A DNA stretch of 51,612 nt from Basidiobolus meristosporus CBS 931.73. Taxonomy: Eukaryota > Basidiobolomycota > Basidiobolomycetes > Basidiobolales > Basidiobolaceae. The notes beneath the pieces were generated by a model that worked only from the letters and a program-made list of their open reading frames with translations, was not told where the DNA came from and searched no databases. The stretch covers positions 1 to 51,612 of the forward strand of contig MCFE01000628.1 in NCBI GenBank assembly GCA_002104905.1. Direction: 5' to 3'. A program made the translations under genes and the position numbers. Positions within the stretch are counted from its first letter, which is position 1, and the number at the start of each line of letters is the position of its first letter. Shown here one piece after another: positions 20,087 to 30,120 of the stretch.

Positions 20087-22455
20087 CAGCTTTGATAATT
20101 CTGGATGCAGGATCACTGAGCAAAATGGTGCCCATATTGATTTGGGTATCAGTGATCAGAATCTATAAAAGTTGGTTTATATTCCAGCATACTTGGGAGC
20201 CAATATAAGTACCTTATATGAAGAAGCACCAATGCTTTGGCACAGGAGATTTGGGCATATCAATTTTGATCATTTGCGCAGAATGACCTAGGATCAGCTA
20301 ATTTCCAGAGTAAAAATTGCTCCCCCAGCTAAGTAGAAGCACAGTTAAGCTTGCATATATGGGAAACAAGCCAGACAACTGTTAAAGAGCTCTGGGTGGA
20401 TCAAAACTAAGAAAAAATTAGATCTAATTCACTCAGAACTGTTTACCTATACAAAATTTATCCTTAGGCAGGAGGAAGTATCAAATCACGTTTATTAATG
20501 ATTATTCAAGATACACATGAGTCTACTTCATGGAGAGAAAGGAAGAAGCTTTTTCTAGGCTCAGGGAGCTTAAAGCCATGGTGGAGTGAGACACTGGTGA
20601 AAAAATTCAAGAAAATATGCTCTGGTAATGGTGGAGAATATAACTCAAAACTCTTAATCCACTTCTGCAAGATTCATGGGATAAAGCAAGAGACTACTGT
20701 ACCATACTCCCCACAGCAAAATGGAGTAGCAGAATGTGCAAACAAATCAATCATTGACATGGCAAGATCTATGATCTATGATCAAAAATTATCTTATGAT
20801 TTTTGGGTGGAATCAGTTGCCACAGCTGTATATCTTAAAAATAGGAGTTATAACAGAATACTTTGTGATTCTACTCCATTTGAAGCATGGAATGGATACA
20901 GACCAAGTGCAGAACATCTAACAATAATTGGGTGCACAGCATATGCTAAGAAACTGTCTGGAAATAAGTCAAAATTTGAGCCAAAAAGTGTTAAATGCAT
21001 ATTTTTGGGCTACTGAAATGGGAGTAAAGCATACAGACTCTACAATACCAAAGCAAAGAAGCTAATCAAGACCAGGATGTGTTGTGCGGTGAAAATTCAT
21101 TACTTTCACAAAGAATGACATCAGATGATGACAACAATCCGATCTCAAGTCCACCAATTGTCAGAATTGAATCAGAGCAAAACAAAGAAATTTTTTCACT
21201 TCAGGGGACTTTCCAACTGTGGTTTATTGTGAATCAGCGCCCAGGAATATCTCAGAAGTGATCATTCCAGTATGAAATGCCTGGAGATCCAACTGGACAA
21301 GAAATAGCCTAAATTACTACATCAATGCAGGTACAAACTTAGCCTATGCCTATTCAGTCCATACTGATGAGCCCCAGATTGTAAAAGAGGCCCTAAATAG
21401 TCCTCAGACAGAGTTTTGGAGATCTTCAATGACTGAGGAATATCAGGCTCTGATGCAAAACCAAACTTGGGACTTAGTCAACTTACCAATTAACCAATGA
21501 TCAATTGGATGCAGATGGGTCTTTGAGACAACATATAAGGCTGATGGTACACTTGAAAGATACAAAGTAAGACTTGTGGCCAAAGAATACTCTCAAACAA
21601 AAGAACTTGACTATATTGAGACCTTTGCACCAGTAGCCAAGTTTAGTTGCGTCAGATTGACATTGGCCATTACAGCCAAATATAAGTTTTTTTAATTATC
21701 ACATGGATGTAAAAACTGCATTTTTGAATAGAGAACTTGATGAGGACTTGTATATGGACAAGCCTGATGGGTTTGTTGACCAGGATAACCCCCATTAGGT
21801 CTGCAAGCTTAAAAAATCTCTATATTGCCTCATGCATTGACCAAGTGCCTGGAATTGCAAGATAGATTCTTATTTTGAATCTTTGAGTTTCAAGAGGAGC
21901 AATGCTAAAATGAGCATATACTTTAAGCCAGACTGAGCAAATCCAGCTCTTCTAACACTATAGGTGGATGATCTTATTATAGCCACCAATAACCTAGAAA
22001 CATTGGAAGAGACTAAATCCAGCCTATCTAAAAAGCTCAGGATGTCTAATCTAGGAGAACTCAGTTACCACTTAGGGATTTAGCTCTTAAAGTAACCAAC
22101 TGTAGCACTTTCTACCACAGAGGCAAAGTATATGGCAGCCAGTGAAGCTATAAAAGAAGCTATGTGGCTAAGAAAGCTTTTTACTGATTCAGGCCTATGT
22201 CAAAAAATGCCTACCATTTTATCTCAAGAAAATCAAGGATATATACAAATAGGCAAAAATCCAACTTTTCATGCTAGAACCAAGCACATAGATATCAGAT
22301 ATCATTTCATATGTGAAGCTATAGAGAATAGCTTGGTTAGCTTAGTTTACTGTCCTTTAGATGAAATGATTGCTGACATATTTACCAAACCATTATCTAG
22401 AGACAAGTTTGAATATCATTGGTCAAAATTAGGACTAGTCAGTTTGAGTATTTAG
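20087..22455 (+). pseudogene. Copia H protease end, integrase, RT and RNase H, heavily decayed
   Basis: Resumes C1 coding sequence after G2. The integrase core is best seen at 20498-21016 (NGGEYNSKLLIHFCKIHGIK, QQNGVAECANKSI). The second Asp codon is GGT in 'ctctggtaatgg', so that acidic residue is lost. Reverse transcriptase follows with many stops. At 21961-21963 the YVDD Tyr codon is TAG, as in A and B. About 470 bases from RT into RNase H are missing at about 22081-22110. RNase H resumes at 22113-22455 (ALSTTEAKYMAASEAIKEAM, NPTFHARTKHIDIRYHF). It ends at TAG 22453-22455 before the purine tract GAGTGGAAG. Confidence 0.85.
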
Positions 22456-22466
22456 CTGAGTGGAAG

Positions 22467-22647
22467 TGTTTTAAAAATTTGTAATTCCACCTAAATAATC
22501 ACCTAGCTTAGTCACTTATATCATTACCTTCAAATCCTAGGCAATACTGACCAAATTCCTTGTTGGGATTTACTCAGAATATATACCCAGAACATGAAAA
22601 TTAATAAGTTGTTCAAACAGCCCCAAAATTTGCACAAATGTTCTTGG
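22467..22647 (+). repeat. 3' LTR of copia H, left piece
   Basis: Starts TGTTTTAAAAATTTG and lacks about 20 bases around 'ttcaccaaaatac'. It ends in CTTGG (22643-22647), the target-site copy of gypsy G1. It continues at 29431. Confidence 0.9.
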
Positions 22648-23037
22648 TATGAGTACTCAATGTAGTACCCACTCTTTGCCCAAGAGTTCTCCCAAGAGTT
22701 CCCTCCAGAGTCCTACCCAAAGTCCTCCAGTACCCTCCCTATGATTCCCCCACACGTCCTCCCCTCCTATCCCTGCCCTTATCTAGTAAGAACACTTACC
22801 ATAACAGGAAGGTGTTCACACCCCTATTTTATAACACATTGTCTATTGTCTAAGCCCCCCCCCCAAGTGATATATATATCTACCCAATTGAACCAGGAAG
22901 AACAACGAGATTTGGACAAAATAAACAGAAGTCTTTATTACCTTGCTACCTTCTTTCGGAAGCTATTCTGAACCAAGTGGTACTGACTTGACCTACAAGC
23001 TCTCCCACTCACCAAGTACAGTCAGTAATAACCCACA
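22648..23037 (+). repeat. 5' LTR of gypsy G1
   Basis: 390 bp. The 3' copy starts TGTGAGTACT; this one starts TATGAGTACT, a G-to-A change at the end. Both finish AATAACCCACA. An AATAAA signal is at 22920-22925, and AT-rich TATA-like runs are at about 22830 and 22870. Confidence 0.93.
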
Positions 23038-23041
23038 TATT

Positions 23042-23058
23042 TGGTGCTGTCTCTGCGG
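23042..23058 (+). other. Primer-binding site of gypsy G1
   Basis: TGGTGCTGTCTCTGCGG, four bases after the LTR. Its reverse complement ends in CCA, as expected for a full tRNA 3' end, unlike the half-tRNA site of the copia family. I cannot name the tRNA. Confidence 0.65.
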
Positions 23059-23078
23059 AAATAAGCACAAGAGAGGTA

Positions 23079-23951
23079 ATGACTACTACAATCAAACTAA
23101 AAACATACAAGGGAAAGAGAGAGAAAGCCCTTGAGTGGTTCGATAAGTTTGAGAGAGTTGCGGTTGATGCAGGATGGGACGACGATAAGAAAGTAAGAGA
23201 GTTCGCAAGACATATGGAAGGGTCAGCATGGCGATGGCATTATGGGTTGGAAGACGCAGTCAAAGACAACTGGGATGCACTAGAAGAAGCCTACAAGACA
23301 CGCTTTCTATATGCCAAAGGATACCACTACGAAGCCCTTCTACTGTCCTTGCGGAAGAAAAGCAGTGAAAGCTATGAAGCCTACACTGAACTGTTTCTCC
23401 AACAAGTTCGATGTCTCCCGAAGGACGAAATCGCCAAACGACAGCTCATGAGGTATTACATCATGGGCTTAGATGACAAAATAAGACGTAGGGCGTCCAA
23501 AGAACAACAGGGATGTAAAACGTTGCAAGAGTTGGTCAAACAAGTACAAGGGGTCATCTTGCTATGGGGGCTACCCTATAGTGATACGAATGATTGAAGG
23601 ACAGGGATCCCCTGTAAGAAAGGAAAAATTGCCTCCCCAAAAGACCGTGAGTTAGAGGAATTACGGCGAAAGGTCCAAGAACTCTTGATCAACAATGTCC
23701 AAGAAGTCCCCAAAGAAGGTGATAAACTCTGGGAAGCTGTCGTAGATCTAAAGGCCCAGGTTCAAGTCCTGACCCAACAGATGGAACGACCGCGACAACA
23801 GTATCCGTGTTATGTGTGTGGAGAAGTAGGTCACCGGGCCCATGAATGTGAAAAACGGTACGGAAGAGAAGCCGTACCGGACACAAAAGAGAAGAAGGCG
23901 TCAAAAGACAGAGTCCCTTGCCAGGAGGCCAACGGGACTCAGTCAATCTAA
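23079..23951 (+). pseudogene. Gag of gypsy G1 (one in-frame TGA)
   Basis: Capsid/nucleocapsid protein of about 290 codons from ATG 23079. The N-part matches the retrotransposon Gag pattern (EFARHMEGSAWRWHYGLED, AYTELFLQQVRCLP). TGA at 23595-23597 splits it, probably a former CGA because TGA for CGA recurs in this element. The same frame continues through a predicted coiled stretch (ELEELRRKVQELLINNVQEV) to a zinc knuckle CX2CX4HX4C at 23808-23849 (C-YV-C-GEVG-H-RAHE-C). It stops at TAA 23949-23951 and overlaps pol in another frame. Confidence 0.85.
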
Positions 23952-26900
23952 GCCCTCTGGTCAGGACAATCGAAGTGCGGAAGAAGAAGCGTCAACATGA
24001 TGCTTCTAGAGAGGAGGCAAAGGAACCTGTAGTAGAGGTTCCGTCAAAAGGAAAGAGCGCGGAATTAGGTGAAGAAGTACGGAATGAACCTTGGGAAGAA
24101 GTGTTAAAGCGAACAAAGAACGCTAGCACGTCTTCTCATGGCCTATTCCCCATAATGAAGGTACTAGAGCAAACCAAGGCAACCCTCCCAATAACCAATT
24201 TACCAGGACTGGCCCCGGCTCTAGTTAAGGAACTGATAGAGGGATTGAAGGAGATAACGACCCTCCATGTCAACCAGACGGTCCTACAAAAACCGAATAA
24301 AGGTACATACGTAAAGGTACGTATAGAGAATAAGGAGATTCTCGCCCTTATTGACACAGGATCCTCTACGTTGATCATGTCAGAGTCATTAGCGAAACGT
24401 CTAAAACTAAATATAGTCCCCAACAACACCATTCGAGTACGGCTAGCAAATGACCAACTGGATACAACGGTAGGTGTGGTGCCTGATTGCCCCATTCGGC
24501 TAGGCAACTTGATAATACGCCAAGATGTTGTGGTCCTACCCGTCGCAGCCAACAACTTACTCATTGGCAAGAGTTGGTTTATCCAACATAAGATGGATAT
24601 ACTTTACAGTGCATCTGAACTCAGGTGGGATACCAAGAGTATCCCACTGATTCATATCACCAATGAGAGCAAGGCGCGTAGCAACAGTATGACAATCAAA
24701 GAGGTGAAACCATCGCAGTCTCCGATCATCACACAAAAGGTGATAAAAATACCACCTGCCAGTGAGACGGTGATCTCATTAGAAACACCAATAGCTTATT
24801 CAACAAGCGGAAGAATGATAACCGCAGCAAAAGCATCCAAGCAACTGGAAGGAATCTCGATCCCTAAAGTATGGATACCACCAAAATTTGAAACGCAAAG
24901 CCTGAAATGCTTAGTGGTTAACAACGGGCGACACACGGTGACATTGCCTAGAGGAGTGCCATTGTTAAACTTAGAGGAAGTCGACGGAAACGACCAAGGA
25001 CCACCTCCAAACAAAGAACCAGAAGAAGAACTCCCCAAACTAGATGTGGACCCCGGTCTACCGCCTACGTTACAAGACAAATTCCTAGAAGGAATACGTC
25101 CGCTTGCCCGAGTATTCTCTAAGAACCAAGTAATTGGTCATATACCTGGGGTATATCACCAAATCCACCTCGCCAACAAATACCCCATCAAGCAAAAAGC
25201 CTATAGGAATTCGAAAATTGACACAGACTATATCAAAGAGATAATTGAAACTTTGTTAAAAGACAACATCATTACAGAGAGCCAGTCTCCGTGGGCCTCC
25301 CCCATAGTGATAGTCCCAAAGAAAGACGGAAAGCAACGCTTTTGCATCAACTACCGGAAATTGAACGCCGTCACCCGGAAGGACGTGTATCCGCTACCGC
25401 AAATAGACGACCTCTTGGACAGATTAATTGGAGCTAAATATTTTAGCTCTCTTGACTTAATCTCCGGGTATTGGCAAGTAGAAGTAGCCCCGGAAGATCG
25501 ACCCAAAACCGCTTTTATAACATCGTTTGGATTATACAAATGGAACCGACTACCCTTTGGCTTGTGCAATGCCCCCGCTACGTTCCAAAGGATGATCAAC
25601 AAGGTGCTAGGAAATCTACGATGGGAATGCGCCCTTGTGTATCTGGACGACATCACAATATATTCCCCCGATGTAGAAGAACATATACACAACGTGCAAC
25701 GTATCCTGACATCCCTCCTCGAGAACCAACTCAAACTACATCCCAAGAAGTGCCATTTCCTGTATACAAAATTGTTGTTCCTGGGCCACGAGATCTTGGC
25801 AGATGGAATATACCCATCTACGTCACTCCTGAAAGCCGTTCAAAATGCACCTGCACCAAAGGACATTAATGCAGTGTTGGGATTCCTAGGATTAGCCGGC
25901 CACTATTGCCGCTTTGTCAAAAACTTTGCGACGATAGCAGCCCCCCTATACAAATTGACGCAAAAGGGCCAGTGTTTTGTATGGTTGGAGCCTCAAAAGA
26001 GAGCATTTGATCAGCTGAAACATTCCCTGACGTCACCGCCAGTGTTACAGTTTCCCAATTGGGATGCAAGATTTTTTATTAACTGTGATGGAAGCCTCAC
26101 CGGTATAGGTGCCGTACTGGGACAATACCACCAACCCGGCGAATTCCACCTGATCGGTTACGTGAGCTGTTTGCTAAACAAACACAAACGCCACTACCCT
26201 GTTACCAAGATAGAATGTCTGGCTGTTGTTTATTCAATTAAACAATTCCATACATACATACATGGTCGCCAATTCACGATAGTAACGGACCACAGCGCAC
26301 TGGTCTGGCTGATGAAAACTAAAGACTTTACTGGCCAACTAGCACGTTGGGCCCTACAACTACAGCAATACGACTTTGAAATAATTCACCGCGCTGGCAA
26401 GAAACACCAGGACGCAGACTTCCTCAGTCGCTATCCCGTTTGCCAAATACGTGTCAGTGATGAGTACGAGGACATAATCTGCTTTAAAAAGAAAGGGAGG
26501 TATCCCAAACACGTCGTTACAAACAAACAGAAGAGAGAATTTCGAAGGAAATGGTGTCAGTACGAAGTACAAGAAAATCGACTATGGTTCCTCCAAGGAC
26601 AGTCCAGAGCCGAGGTACCCCCACTAGCAGCCCGTGAAGAAATCATACAAGAAAGACATATGTCATTAGGACACGCTAACCCCCTAATGACATATAAGAT
26701 GTTAAGAAAAACGTTTTATTGGCAAAAAATGATGACCGACGTTACAAATACGTTACGAAGATGCACCACTTGCGAAAGATTCAACCGGAGTCAGAAGATA
26801 GGGACAACCGCACCAATACCAGTTGACCTGCCCTTCCACCGAGTGGGGATTGACTTTGTTGGCCCCTTTATGAAAACAAAGAAAGGAGAACAATACATAA

Positions 26901-27694
26901 TAATTGCTACCGATTATTTCTCAAAGTGGGTAGAAGCCCAAGCCGTCCGCAATAAAGATCAGAAGACAACCGCCTGATTCATTCTAGAACACCTCATCTG
27001 CCGACACGGATATCCTCAGATACTCCTGTCCAACAATGGTGGTTCCTTCCTGAACAACACTGTGGCCCACCTGTGCAAAATGATGGGCGTGAAACAAGTC
27101 TTCACGGCCGCGTATCACCCCCAGACTAACGGATTAACCAAGAGGATGAACCAGACGTGTTGCTGCATACTGGAGAAGCTTCACTGGGAACTTCCCCAAT
27201 CATGGGCCGAGCTGCTCCCACTGACACTCCTAGCAATGCGCACCACACCGAATAAAACGACGGGTTTCTCCCCATATGAAATCCTATATGGACAAAGACC
27301 CAAGTGGCGGGAGGAAGCTGGATTGACGATGGAAGGTGTCCCCCTGACGACACATAACGACTATATAGAAAGGTTGATACACCGTATTGCCCACCTATAC
27401 ATAAAAGTATTCGAAAATGTTGACAAGCACCTTCCCCCTCCACCCAAAAATGAGAAACTAACGAGACAAAAGTGGAAACCAGGCGATAAGGTGTGGTACG
27501 ACCAAACCATTGCAGGCCTCAAGTTCCGCCCACAATTTACACCCCAATGGATTGGCCCATGCACCGTTATCAGTTTGGACCACGGACCAAAGTACACCAT
27601 CACCCTGAATAATAAGACAATCAGCAACGTAGCGCCAGCCCATCTGAAACCGTTTCATGATGATCCACCAATCATCACTGAGACCAAAGTGTGA
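23852..27694 (+). pseudogene. Pol of gypsy G1: protease, RT, RNase H, integrase (one in-frame TGA)
   Basis: The frame is open from 23852 in the -1 frame relative to gag and has no early ATG in the overlap, so it was probably made by frameshifting. Protease has ALIDTGSSTLIMS (Asp 24353-24355). Reverse transcriptase has KDGKQRFCINYRKLNAVT, PFGLCNAPATFQRMI and YLDDITIYS at 25640. RNase H has FINCDGSLTGIGAVLGQ and DHSALVWLMKTKDFTGQ. The integrase zinc finger runs from HMSLGHANP to CTTCERF, and the core starts GIDFVGPF. TGA at 26975-26977 stands where G2 and G0 have CAA. The second catalytic Asp is Asn (27032-27034) and the Glu is Lys (27140-27142). The C-terminus is a GPY-like module (FTPQWIGPCTVISL) with no chromodomain. 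Confidence 0.9.
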
Positions 27695-27823
27695 TTAAAC
27701 AATTATCAGGACAAGGATAGAGGAAGACACGGGATACATTCAAAGTTTATTAGAGGAGATTTTAGTCGATATAGGTACAAATAATATGCGCGAGGGAGTT
27801 TGCCCAAAGGGGAGAACAAAAGA

Positions 27824-28993
27824 ATGCATATGGAAAGCGCCGAAGGAAACAGTTCACCTGAAACTGGCGATACCCCTCCCACTAGCAAGAACCAAGATGA
27901 TATCAAAAACGAAACCAACCTGCAAGTGTTAAGAGATATGGTACAAGCGTTACGTACGACGAGAGCCACCTATGAAGAGTCGTTTGCCGGAGCAGTCACG
28001 CTAATACAAGACACAATCAGAGAGGGACAAGACAAGTTACCCACGCCAATACAAAGCATGGAGATACTACCCGAGAAGACCATGTACCACCTAAGAGGAG
28101 GTTCCTTGATCATTAAGGAGAAGGACGCCGCGCTGATTCCCGTATCCATACTGGACACAGTCAGACAGAAGACACAAGGAATCAACTGTCGTGCCCTCAC
28201 AAGACCTCAAGAGCCCCCCTGTTTTGTTGCATACTTGCCATTAATAGGTACCACGGTTGTTGAGGTATATGCAGACCTGGTACAAGCTGCAAGAGCACCA
28301 GAAGTAGAACTCCCGATTGAAGGACTCCTCCGAGAAATTTGCCAACATCTTGAACCACATTTCCAAGAAGGAACCATCTTAGAGAAGATACGCAAACGGA
28401 TTAAATACACCGGCCAGTTAACCCATGCAATCCACCGAGTTGCTGTGTTACAACTATTACAGTGGTTTACCATAGGACAACTCAGGAATCAGTACAAAGT
28501 CCAACTCCAAGAAGCCGAAGAAACCGCCACGGATTCTGTAGAAACCATGAGGCGAGTATGAAAGCGCCTTGATTGCGCCACAGTTTCTACGGAAGAACTA
28601 CAATACGTCTCGGAAGAAGCAAAAACTTGTTATCGACAACGGGTGACTGCCGACTGAGTGTACGCCCTCTTCAAAAGGTCCCCCGCCGTCATATTGAACA
28701 CAAAAAGGACAAGCCCCGATAACGTTCGCAAGATAAAGAAGCAAGACTTTATCGCACTATTGCACCTTTTCTCGTTCTCCGACCCTCCCAAGGAACTTAC
28801 CCAGAACCCTATGGTTCGCCAACTATTTGGCTCTGTGGAAAACATCCCTCGAGCAACACAGGCCACACCCCACTCTGCCGCCAAATGGTATCAGGTACTC
28901 GCCCGCAATCCCCTCACGAGCGACAACCAGCAATGGTACTACGGTGACTCCCCATGCTCCGTAAACAAAATTGATCCTGGAGAAGCAAGTTAG
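27824..28993 (+). pseudogene. Third ORF of gypsy G1, unknown function (two in-frame TGAs)
   Basis: A 390-codon frame between pol and the 3' LTR, the place where env sits in other gypsy-like elements. The first in-frame ATGs are 27824 and 27830 (MHMESAEGNSSPETG). No signal peptide, membrane segment or zinc motif is visible. The middle is helix-rich and charged (EGLLREICQHLEPHFQEGTI, RKRIKYTGQLTHAIHRVAVL, QAEE-like runs). TGA at 28559-28561 corresponds to CAA in G2. A second TGA lies at 28655-28657. Downstream it reads on (VYALFKRSP, SFSDPPKELTQNPMVRQLFG) to TAG 28991-28993. Counterparts in G2 and G0 show it belongs to the element. I cannot assign a function. Confidence 0.75.
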
Positions 28994-29037
28994 TCAAAGA
29001 ACTTCAAGGACGAAGCTCCCACTTAACCCCCGGGATA

Positions 29038-29425
29038 TGTGAGTACTCAATGTAGTACCCACTCTTTGCCCAAGAGTTCTCCCAAGAGTTCCCTCCAGAG
29101 TCCTACCCAAAGTCCTCCAGTACCCTCCCTATGATTCCCCCACGCGTCCTCCCCTCCTATCCCTGCCCTTATCTAGTTAGAACACTTACCATAACAGGAA
29201 GGTGTTCACACCCCTATTTTATAACACATTGTCTATTGTCTAAGCCCCCCCCAAGTGATATATATATCTTCCCAATTGAACCAGGAAGAACAACGAGATT
29301 TGGACGAAATAAACAGAAGTCTTTATTACCTTGCTACCTTCTATTGGAAGCTATTCTGAACCAAGTGGTACTGACTTGACCTACAAGCTCTCCCACTCAC
29401 CAAGTACAGTCAGTAATAACCCACA
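29038..29425 (+). repeat. 3' LTR of gypsy G1
   Basis: 388 bp, TGTGAGTACT...AATAACCCACA, followed by CTTGG and the resumed LTR of copia H. The bases before it ('gggatatg') form only a weak purine tract. Confidence 0.93.
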
Positions 29426-29430
29426 CTTGG

Positions 29431-29581
29431 GACCCTCCTTAGCCTGTTTAATGTGTTTGTCATGCCAAGACCATGTAAAAGTATAAATACTACTTTTACA
29501 TTCAATAATTCATTAAGTGAAAGCCACATTATCTATTTGTCCTTCCAAATCACTTCAAATATCACCAAGACTCTTACAACA
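29431..29581 (+). repeat. 3' LTR of copia H, right piece
   Basis: Resumes at 'gaccctcc' after the CTTGG copy, keeps the TATA-like box and 'caataattc', and ends CTTACAACA. It is followed by TCAAC (29582-29586) and gypsy G0 LTR sequence. Confidence 0.9.
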
Positions 29582-29586
29582 TCAAC

Positions 29587-29712
29587 TACATAAGAACAGG
29601 AAATAGGCAGAAGGCCATGTAAGGGAGTCATAGGGAGGATACTAGGGGGACTTTGGGTAGTACTCAGGGGGAACTCTTGGGCAAAGAGTGGTTACCACTT
29701 TTAGTACTCATA
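29587..29712 (-). repeat. 3' LTR of gypsy G0, right piece
   Basis: Continues the Gy1 LTR interrupted at 12412 ('catagggaggatac', 'gactttgggtag', 'caaagagtgg') to 'agtactcata', the decayed LTR start. G0 internal sequence ('tatcccaggggttaac') follows and matches the G1 3' untranslated end in reverse. Confidence 0.87.
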
Positions 29713-29771
29713 TATCCCAGGGGTTAACAGGGAGCTTTGTGACTAAAGTTGCATGGCCAACTTGCTGCTCA

Positions 29772-30120
29772 TGTTCTAAGTATTTGTAATTCCACATGAA
29801 TATTCACCTAACTTTGTCACTTAGATCATTACCTTCAGATCTTAGGGAATACTGACCAAATTCCTTGTTGGGATTTATTAAGATTATTCTCACCAAAATA
29901 TCAGGTACCCAGGAAATGAATATTTTCAAAGTTGTTCAAACAGCCCAAGCTTTGCACACATGCTCTTGGCACCTTCCTAAGCCTATTCTACATGTTTGTA
30001 ATGCCAAGACCATGTAAAAGTATAAATACTACTTTTACATTTAATGAATCATTAAGTGAAGACAACATAATTTACTTGTTCTCCCAAATCACTTCCTTTA
30101 TCTCCAAGACTCTTACAACA
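29772..30120 (+). repeat. Solo copia C1 LTR in G0
   Basis: 349 bp, TGTTCTAAGTATTTG...CTTACAACA, with TATA-like box and 'aatgaatc' in place of AATAAA. G0 sequence is continuous across it (left 'aacttgctgctca', right 'tctccaggg', against 'aacttgcttctccagga' in reversed G1). The target-site pair is decayed (GCTCA and TCTCC). Confidence 0.87.

Larger units (their letters stand above)
22648..29425 (+). mobile_element. Gypsy element G1 (family Gy1), complete and youngest
   Basis: A 6.78-kb Ty3/gypsy element: 5' LTR 22648-23037, primer site 23042-23058, gag 23079-23951, pol to 27694, a third ORF 27824-28993, and 3' LTR 29038-29425. The flanks are a perfect CTTGG duplication (22643-22647, 29426-29430) in the 3' LTR of copia H. 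The LTRs differ at about seven substitutions and a C-run length. It keeps many CpG sites that are lost in G2, G0 and G4. Four in-frame TGA codons and two integrase active-site changes make it inactive as it stands. Confidence 0.95.
12413..29581 (+). mobile_element. Copia element H (family C1), split by three gypsy insertions
   Basis: An old C1 element. The 5' LTR is 12413-12715 + 13091-13133, gag and protease start at 13165-14249, pol continues 20087-22455, and the 3' LTR is 22467-22647 + 29431-29581. A perfect TCAAC duplication (12408-12412 and 29582-29586) shows that both ends belong to one insertion event in the LTR of gypsy G0, although they are now 17 kb apart. Removing the solo gypsy LTR, G2 and G1 leaves about 4.2 kb. 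H has many stops, a zinc-knuckle and protease active-site loss, and a large deletion in reverse transcriptase. Confidence 0.9.

Noticed and set aside
24136-25746. Long minus-strand frames opposite the G1 pol (24136-24570, 25351-25746 and others)
   Set aside because: They mirror the pol coding strand, match no family and vanish in other copies; shadows.
27785-27823. ATG at 27786 upstream of the third ORF
   Set aside because: It is in another frame (also open in G2 as 15037-15249) and not shared with the long frame. I left it as an alternative leader and did not call a gene.
27824-28993. Calling the third ORF of Gy1 an envelope gene
   Set aside because: Position alone would suggest it, but no signal peptide, membrane segment or cleavage motif is visible.
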